DNA of 64,000 nucleotides from Neobacillus drentensis NBRC 102427. GTDB taxonomy: Bacteria; Bacillota; Bacilli; Bacillales; Cytobacillaceae. The position numbers were made by a program, and so were the translations under genes. Of this stretch, positions 58,858 through 64,000 are shown in pieces. The notes under the pieces were generated by a model. That model did not search any database. It worked only from the letters and a program-made list of their open reading frames with translations, and was not told where the DNA came from. The DNA lies in contig NZ_BCUX01000003.1 of assembly GCF_001591445.1 (NCBI RefSeq), forward strand, positions 248,001 to 312,000, given 5' to 3'. Within the stretch, counting starts at the first letter, position 1; each line of letters starts with the position of its first letter.

Positions 58858-59634
58858 CTATATGCCACCAAATCGACGCTGGCGTTTCTGGAACGTTTCA
58901 ATTGCTTCAAATAAATGTTCTTCATTAAAATCCGGCCACAAGACATCTGTAAACCAGAACTCTGAGTAAGCCAATTGCCAGAGCATAAAGTTACTTAAGC
59001 GGATTTCACCACTCGTGCGGATTAACAGGTCCGGGTCGGTAAAATCAGCTGTCATTAAGTAGGAAGAAAAGACTTTTTCGTCTAAATCTGTCTCCTTCAG
59101 TTTACCACTTTTGATATCGTTTAAGACTTGCTTTACACCATCAAGAATTTCGGCTCTGCTCCCGTAATTTAGTGCAAAGTTTAAGACTAAACCATCATTA
59201 TTTTTTGTGTCCTCTATAGCTTTTTCTATTGCACGCAGTGTATGTACAGGAAGTTGATTTTTATAACCCATCATTTTGACTTGAACATTTTCTTTAATTA
59301 AATCCGGCAAAAATGTGCCTAAAAATTCGTCAGGCAGACTCATGATATATTCAACTTCATTTTTTGGTCTTTTCCAGTTCTCAGTTGAAAAAGCATACAA
59401 GGTTAAGGTTTTTATCCCGAGTTCACTTGCTAACTTCGTTGTTTTTCGAACAACTTTCATTCCCTCGTGATGACCAGCAATACGTGGTAATGCCCGTTTC
59501 TTAGCCCATCGTCCGTTGCCATCCATAATAATCGCCACATGCTCAGGAATAGGCGATTTTTTTATATCATCTATTTTATTTCGGAGTGTGGAAGTGTTAT
59601 TTCGGTTCTTCCCAAGCCTTAATTTATTAAACAT
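58858..59634 (-). CDS. uppS: Undecaprenyl pyrophosphate synthase
   Basis: A cis-prenyltransferase that makes the C55 lipid carrier for peptidoglycan and teichoic acids. IIMDGNGRWAKKR, with the catalytic Asp, lies near residue 37. RIAGHHEGMK and LLIRTSGEIRLSNF are the other family motifs. 258 residues; the ATG follows GGAGG. The 272-bp gap upstream (59635-59906) holds the frr terminator; I see no gene and no confident promoter in it. Confidence 0.97.
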   Translation of the reverse strand: MFNKLRLGKNRNNTSTLRNKIDDIKKSPIPEHVAIIMDGNGRWAKKRALPRIAGHHEGMKVVRKTTKLASELGIKTLTLYAFSTENWKRPKNEVEYIMSLPDEFLGTFLPDLIKENVQVKMMGYKNQLPVHTLRAIEKAIEDTKNNDGLVLNFALNYGSRAEILDGVKQVLNDIKSGKLKETDLDEKVFSSYLMTADFTDPDLLIRTSGEIRLSNFMLWQLAYSEFWFTDVLWPDFNEEHLFEAIETFQKRQRRFGGI

Positions 59635-59874
59635 AACATTGCTCCTCCATTTAATTAATCATTTCCTCCGAAAATAAATCATCTATCAAATCCATTGAAG
59701 CATGTGTGTCGTTATGTAATGGACATTTCGGGGTAGCATGTTTTTATCATACCAAAAAAGCAAAAAGATATCTCTAATAATTAACTTATGTAAAATAGCA
59801 GGAATTAAGAATTATATTCAGACAACTTTCAGGGGACAATTAAAATCCTTAAAATTACTAATAAAATAGTGAAA

Positions 59875-59894
59875 AACCCCCTAAACAGAGGGTT
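59875..59894 (-). terminator. frr terminator
   Basis: AACCCCCT and AGAGGGTT form an 8-bp stem (one G-U), with a 4-nt loop and TTTTTC on the minus strand. Confidence 0.8.
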
Positions 59895-59906
59895 CTTATT
59901 TATTAA

Positions 59907-60464
59907 TTAAACTTCCAAAATTTCCTTTTCTTTGTCTTTAGTAATTTGGTCAATTTTGCTAATATATTCGTCGGTTAGTTTTTGCATATCTTCTGAATGT
60001 CCACGAAGACCATCTTCTGTAATTTCACCATTCTTCTCGAGCTTCTTTAATTCGTCATTCCCATCTCGACGAATATTACGGATCGCTACTTTGGCTTCTT
60101 CTGATTCCTTTTTGACCAATTTCACTAACTCTTTGCGGCGCTCCTCAGTCAACTGTGGAATTGAAAGGCGGATTACCATCCCGTCATTGGTCGGATTTAA
60201 ACCTAAATCAGATTTCAGAATTGCTTTTTCAATATCCCCAAGCGTTGATTTATCATAGGGTTGAATAACAATAAGCCTTGCTTCAGGTGTTGAAATACCA
60301 GCCATTTGATTGACAGGAGTCGGCGCACCATAATAATCAATTGTAATTCTGTCCAACAACGAAGCGCTCGCTCTTCCCGCTCGGATGCTGGCAAGCTCAC
60401 GTGAATATGACTGAATCGCTTTTGTCATACGTTCTTTAATGGTAGAAATGACCTGTTTTGGCAT
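59907..60464 (-). CDS. frr: Ribosome recycling factor
   Basis: With EF-G it splits post-termination ribosomes. The 185 residues form a helical bundle with an inserted domain. [20 protein letters not shown] (residues 19-38) and the C-terminal [20 protein letters not shown] are conserved. The start is preceded by GAGGGGG and the ATG overlaps the pyrH stop by one base (TAATG), so translation is coupled. Confidence 0.97.
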   Translation of the reverse strand: MPKQVISTIKERMTKAIQSYSRELASIRAGRASASLLDRITIDYYGAPTPVNQMAGISTPEARLIVIQPYDKSTLGDIEKAILKSDLGLNPTNDGMVIRLSIPQLTEERRKELVKLVKKESEEAKVAIRNIRRDGNDELKKLEKNGEITEDGLRGHSEDMQKLTDEYISKIDQITKDKEKEILEV

Positions 60465-61189
60465 TAATGTTTCCCCCTCACAATTGTTCCTATTTTCTCA
60501 CCCATAACTGCTCTTTTAATATTTCCTTGTTCCATGATTGAGAACACAATCAATGGAATATCATTGTCCATACATAAAGAGGAAGCAGTAGAGTCCATGA
60601 CTGCTAATCCTTCTTTAAGAACATCTAAGAAAGACAAATCTTCATATTTAGTAGCATTTGCATCTATTCGAGGGTCTGCAGAATATACTCCGTCAACATT
60701 ATTTTTCGCCATTAAGATGACTTCAGCATCGATTTCTGCTGCACGAAGTGCTGCAGTTGTGTCCGTTGAAAAATATGGATTCCCTGTACCCGCCGCAAAA
60801 ATAACTACACGTTTTTTTTCTAAATGCCTAATTGCACGGCGTCTAATATAAGGCTCTGCTACCTGGCGCATTTCAATAGAAGTTTGCACCCGTGATTCAA
60901 TCCCTAAGTGTTCCAAACTGTCTTGCAGTGCTAATGAATTCATAACCGTTGCAAGCATCCCCATATAATCAGCTGTTGCCCGGTCCATCCCCATTTCACT
61001 GCCAATTTTACCGCGCCAAATGTTACCGCCGCCAACAACGACAGCTACTTCTACACCAAGCTCTGCGATTTCCTTTACCTGAATAGCAATCGATTTGATT
61101 ACAGAAGGTTTAATTCCAAAGCTTGATTCACCTGCAAGTGCTTCTCCGCTCAACTTTAATACCACGCGTTTGTACTTAGGACCGCTCAT
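60464..61189 (-). CDS. pyrH: UMP kinase
   Basis: Phosphorylates UMP to UDP; a hexameric amino-acid-kinase-fold enzyme activated by GTP and inhibited by [15 protein letters not shown] near residue 10, VGGGNIWRG near 55 and [19 protein letters not shown] near 135 are the active-site segments. I use ATG 61189 (MSGPKYKRV), which follows GGAGG; the longer start at 61201 precedes that site. 241 residues. It is transcribed with frr. Confidence 0.97.
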   Translation of the reverse strand: MSGPKYKRVVLKLSGEALAGESSFGIKPSVIKSIAIQVKEIAELGVEVAVVVGGGNIWRGKIGSEMGMDRATADYMGMLATVMNSLALQDSLEHLGIESRVQTSIEMRQVAEPYIRRRAIRHLEKKRVVIFAAGTGNPYFSTDTTAALRAAEIDAEVILMAKNNVDGVYSADPRIDANATKYEDLSFLDVLKEGLAVMDSTASSLCMDNDIPLIVFSIMEQGNIKRAVMGEKIGTIVRGKH

Positions 61190-61227
61190 ATAAACCTCCA
61201 TTTATGTAGGTAATTCTTTTTAAAAAA

Positions 61228-61246
61228 GGGAACACACCGTGTCCCC
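61228..61246 (-). terminator. tsf terminator
   Basis: GGGAACAC and GTGTCCCC form an 8-bp stem with one G-U pair, a 3-nt loop and six T on the minus strand. Confidence 0.82.
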
Positions 61247-61315
61247 TATTTAAAAACTTATTTCATTAACATTCCCTTAAAACTAAATTATTTTAGGCTC
61301 AAGTATAGTTATTAA

Positions 61316-62197
61316 TTATTTTTTAATTTGATTCATTACTTCTTCAGCAAAGTTGTCTTCGCGTTTTTCGATACCTTCTCCTACTTCGTAACGAACGAAT
61401 TCACGGATCGTAGCACCTTTAGATTCAACAAATTGACGTACTTTTTGATCAGGGTTTTTAACGAAAGTTTGATCAAGTACACAAACATCTTCAAAATATT
61501 TCCCAAGACGTCCTTCAACCATTTTTTCAACGATTTTTGCAGGCTTGCCTTCGTTAAGAGCTTGTTGTGTTAATACTTGACGCTCATGCTCCACTTCTTC
61601 TTGAGAAACTTCGTCACGTGAAACATATTTTGGCTTAAGTGCAGCAATATGCATTGAAACATCTTTCGCAGCGTCAGTTTCTGTTGTACCTTCAAGAACA
61701 GATAATACAGAAATACGTCCACCCATATGAATGTAAGCGCCAAATGCATCATTGTCTGTTTTTGATAATACTGTAAAACGACGAAGTGTTAATTTTTCAC
61801 CAATCTTTGCAATTGAAGCATTGATATGGTCTGCTACAGTAGCACCATTTTCCATTGTTTGAGCGGATGCTTCTTCAACAGATGCCGGCTTGTTGTTTAA
61901 AAGATGTGCAGCTAAGTCTTTAACAAGTGCTTGGAAAGCTTCGTTTTTCGCAACAAAGTCAGTTTCAGAGTTTACTTCTAGGATAACTGCATCGTTTCCT
62001 TCAGTTACAACATAAGTTAAACCTTCTGCCGCGATACGGTCGCCTTTCTTAGCAGCAGATGCAATCCCTTTTTCGCGTAAGAAATCAATTGCTTTGTCCA
62101 TATCCCCATCAGTTTCAGTAAGTGCCTTTTTGCAATCTAACATACCAGCACCAGTTTTTTCACGTAATTCTTTTACCATTTGAGCAGTAATTGCCAT
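61316..62197 (-). CDS. tsf: Elongation factor Ts
   Basis: The nucleotide exchange factor for EF-Tu. A UBA-like N-terminus ([19 protein letters not shown]) is followed by the core motif [12 protein letters not shown] near residue 80, whose Asp-Phe intrudes into EF-Tu. 293 residues is the usual Bacillus length. The ATG follows AGGAGG. It lies downstream of rpsB. Confidence 0.98.
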   Translation of the reverse strand: MAITAQMVKELREKTGAGMLDCKKALTETDGDMDKAIDFLREKGIASAAKKGDRIAAEGLTYVVTEGNDAVILEVNSETDFVAKNEAFQALVKDLAAHLLNNKPASVEEASAQTMENGATVADHINASIAKIGEKLTLRRFTVLSKTDNDAFGAYIHMGGRISVLSVLEGTTETDAAKDVSMHIAALKPKYVSRDEVSQEEVEHERQVLTQQALNEGKPAKIVEKMVEGRLGKYFEDVCVLDQTFVKNPDQKVRQFVESKGATIREFVRYEVGEGIEKREDNFAEEVMNQIKK

Positions 62198-62286
62198 AAT
62201 GTAAATTCCTCCTTTATTTTACTATGTATCCATATCTTAGCCAATGACAGCTAATATAAAACTTTTAATAAAAACCTTCTTTAAAA

Positions 62287-62320
62287 AAAGGTGATAAAGG
62301 GTCTCCCTCTTATCACCTTT
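62287..62320 (-). terminator. rpsB-tsf intergenic terminator
   Basis: AAAGGTGATAA pairs perfectly with TTATCACCTTT and further inside as AGGG/CCCT; the minus-strand tail is TTTTTAA. It lies between rpsB and tsf, so it may attenuate rather than fully stop read-through into tsf. Confidence 0.75.
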
Positions 62321-62328
62321 TATTTTAA

Positions 62329-63066
<738 letters not shown>

Positions 63067-63149
63067 TCACTTCATTTCTAAACAGAAACTGTTTTTAAGG
63101 CAGCACCATCTGTTTGGATCAATGAGCGTGTGTATTAACACCATGAAAT

Positions 63150-63178
63150 AATATAGCATATGTAATTCTAACAATCAA
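63150..63178 (-). promoter_or_regulatory. rpsB promoter
   Basis: On the minus strand TTGATT (63178-63173), a 17-bp spacer ending TGC and TATATT (63155-63150), i.e. an extended -10. Transcription would start near 63143. Confidence 0.78.
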
Positions 63179-63202
63179 GCATTAGTGTAATAAAAAAACA
63201 AA

Positions 63203-63222
63203 ATCCCCAGAATACTGGGGAT
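63203..63222 (-). terminator. codY terminator
   Basis: ATCCCCAG and CTGGGGAT form a perfect 8-bp stem with a 4-nt loop, followed by TTTGTTTTTTT on the minus strand. Confidence 0.88.
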
Positions 63223-63231
63223 AAGTTTTTA

Positions 63232-64000
63232 TTAATTTGATCTTAATTTATCCAATTCCATCAGAAACTTGTCATTTAAGACCTTAATATATGTCCCTTT
63301 CATACCTAGGGAACGTGATTCTATTACCCCTGCACTTTCAAGCTTTCTCAGTGCGTTAACGATTACTGAACGAGTAATTCCAACACGGTCAGCTATTTTT
63401 GAAGCTACTAATAATCCTTCACGACCATTAAGCTCTTCAAAAATATGCTCGATTGCTTCAAGTTCACTATACGATAATGAACTAATCGCCATTTGTACTA
63501 CCGCTTTACTTCTAGCTTCTTCTTCGATTTCTTCTGACTTTTCACGTAAAATTTCCATCCCTACAACTGTTGCCCCATATTCCCCAAGAATTAAATCATC
63601 ATCGTGGAATTTTTCTTGCAATCTTGCAAGGATTAAAGTACCAAGACGTTCCCCACCGCCAATAATCGGAACAATCGTGGTTAACCCTTCTTTAAATAAT
63701 TCTCCATTTTCTACTGGAAAAGCTGTATATTGGCTTTCAATATCAAGGTTTGATGAGGTTACTTGAATATTAAATAAACTATTTGTATATTCCTCAGGGA
63801 ATTGACGATCCTCAAACATCTTTTTCATTCTTTCATTTTCAATTTGCTGATAAATTGAAAACCCAAGAAGTTTACCACGACGGCTAACAATGTACACATT
63901 TGCTTCAATTGTTTCGCTCAATGTCTCTGACATTTCCTTAAAGTTAACTGGTTTACCTGCCGCCTTTTGCAATAATACGTTAATCCTTCTAGTTTTTGTA
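63232..64000 (-). CDS. codY: CodY, GTP-sensing pleiotropic repressor, start beyond window
   Basis: The global nutrient regulator that senses GTP and branched-chain amino acids. Nearly the whole protein is visible; only the first few codons lie past base 64000. Reading upstream of the internal TTG at 63972 the frame stays open as [11 protein letters not shown], matching the known N-terminus, so any start at 63972 is not the true one. The GAF domain (to about 155) has [21 protein letters not shown]. The C-terminal winged helix has [20 protein letters not shown], the recognition region. It is followed by a terminator and then rpsB. Confidence 0.97.
   Translation of the reverse strand, partial: TKTRRINVLLQKAAGKPVNFKEMSETLSETIEANVYIVSRRGKLLGFSIYQQIENERMKKMFEDRQFPEEYTNSLFNIQVTSSNLDIESQYTAFPVENGELFKEGLTTIVPIIGGGERLGTLILARLQEKFHDDDLILGEYGATVVGMEILREKSEEIEEEARSKAVVQMAISSLSYSELEAIEHIFEELNGREGLLVASKIADRVGITRSVIVNALRKLESAGVIESRSLGMKGTYIKVLNDKFLMELDKLRSN

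Overview
The window is a core-genome segment of a low-GC, endospore-forming Firmicute of the family Bacillaceae. Spore genes (cotE, spoVS, spoIIIE, dpaA/dpaB, tepA) sit in the same relative order as in the Bacillus subtilis codY-to-cotE region. Gene content (korAB beside spoVS, a nupNOPQ-type operon beside ymfC) suggests a relative of Bacillus/Neobacillus rather than B. subtilis itself; that placement is an inference. Nearly everything is on the minus strand, so gene order reads from codY (right edge) to cotE (left). No rRNA, tRNA, CRISPR array, prophage or IS transposase was seen.

Right to left. 64.0-57 kb: codY (start outside the window), rpsB-tsf, pyrH-frr, uppS-cdsA-dxr and rseP, covering translation, UMP supply and envelope lipid synthesis. 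55.4-43.2 kb: polC, then the rimP-nusA-rnpM-ylxQ-infB-ylxP-rbfA operon, truB-ribF and rpsO. The proS gene that B. subtilis carries between rseP and polC is absent here. 43-30 kb: pnpA, ylxY, mlpA, ymxH, the dipicolinate/lysine block dpaA-dpaB-asd-dapG-dapA, then rnjB, tepA and ylzJ. 29.6-17.4 kb: spoIIIE, a GntR regulator (ymfC), a four-gene nucleoside-type ABC transporter, and the ymfF-ymfH-ymfI cluster linked to elongation factor P modification, then ymfJ. 17.2-9.1 kb: ymfK, ymfM, pgsA, cinA, recA, rny, ymdB, spoVS. 8.6-3.0 kb: korA-korB, miaB, ricA, cotE. Left of cotE the conserved order ends: instead of mutS-mutL there is a plus-strand GNAT acetyltransferase, a small protein-kinase-fold gene and a truncated MFS transporter.

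Most transcription units end in clear intrinsic terminators, listed individually. Recognisable control sites include sigma-A promoters for the MFS gene, korA, rny, recA, rpsO and rpsB; a LexA box at recA; a sigma-K-type promoter for dpaAB; and two catabolite-response (cre) candidates, at the MFS gene and at the nup-type operon. Many genes start with TTG or GTG, and several longest-ORF starts were moved so that a ribosome binding site precedes them.

I found no clearly novel multigene system. The points most worth a second look are a 134-bp GC-rich palindromic repeat after mlpA, a duplicated 15-bp palindrome upstream of korAB, a perfect 17-bp inverted repeat between spoIIIE and ymfC, the cre-controlled transporter insertion, the cysteine-rich CotE and the synteny breaks at mutS and proS.
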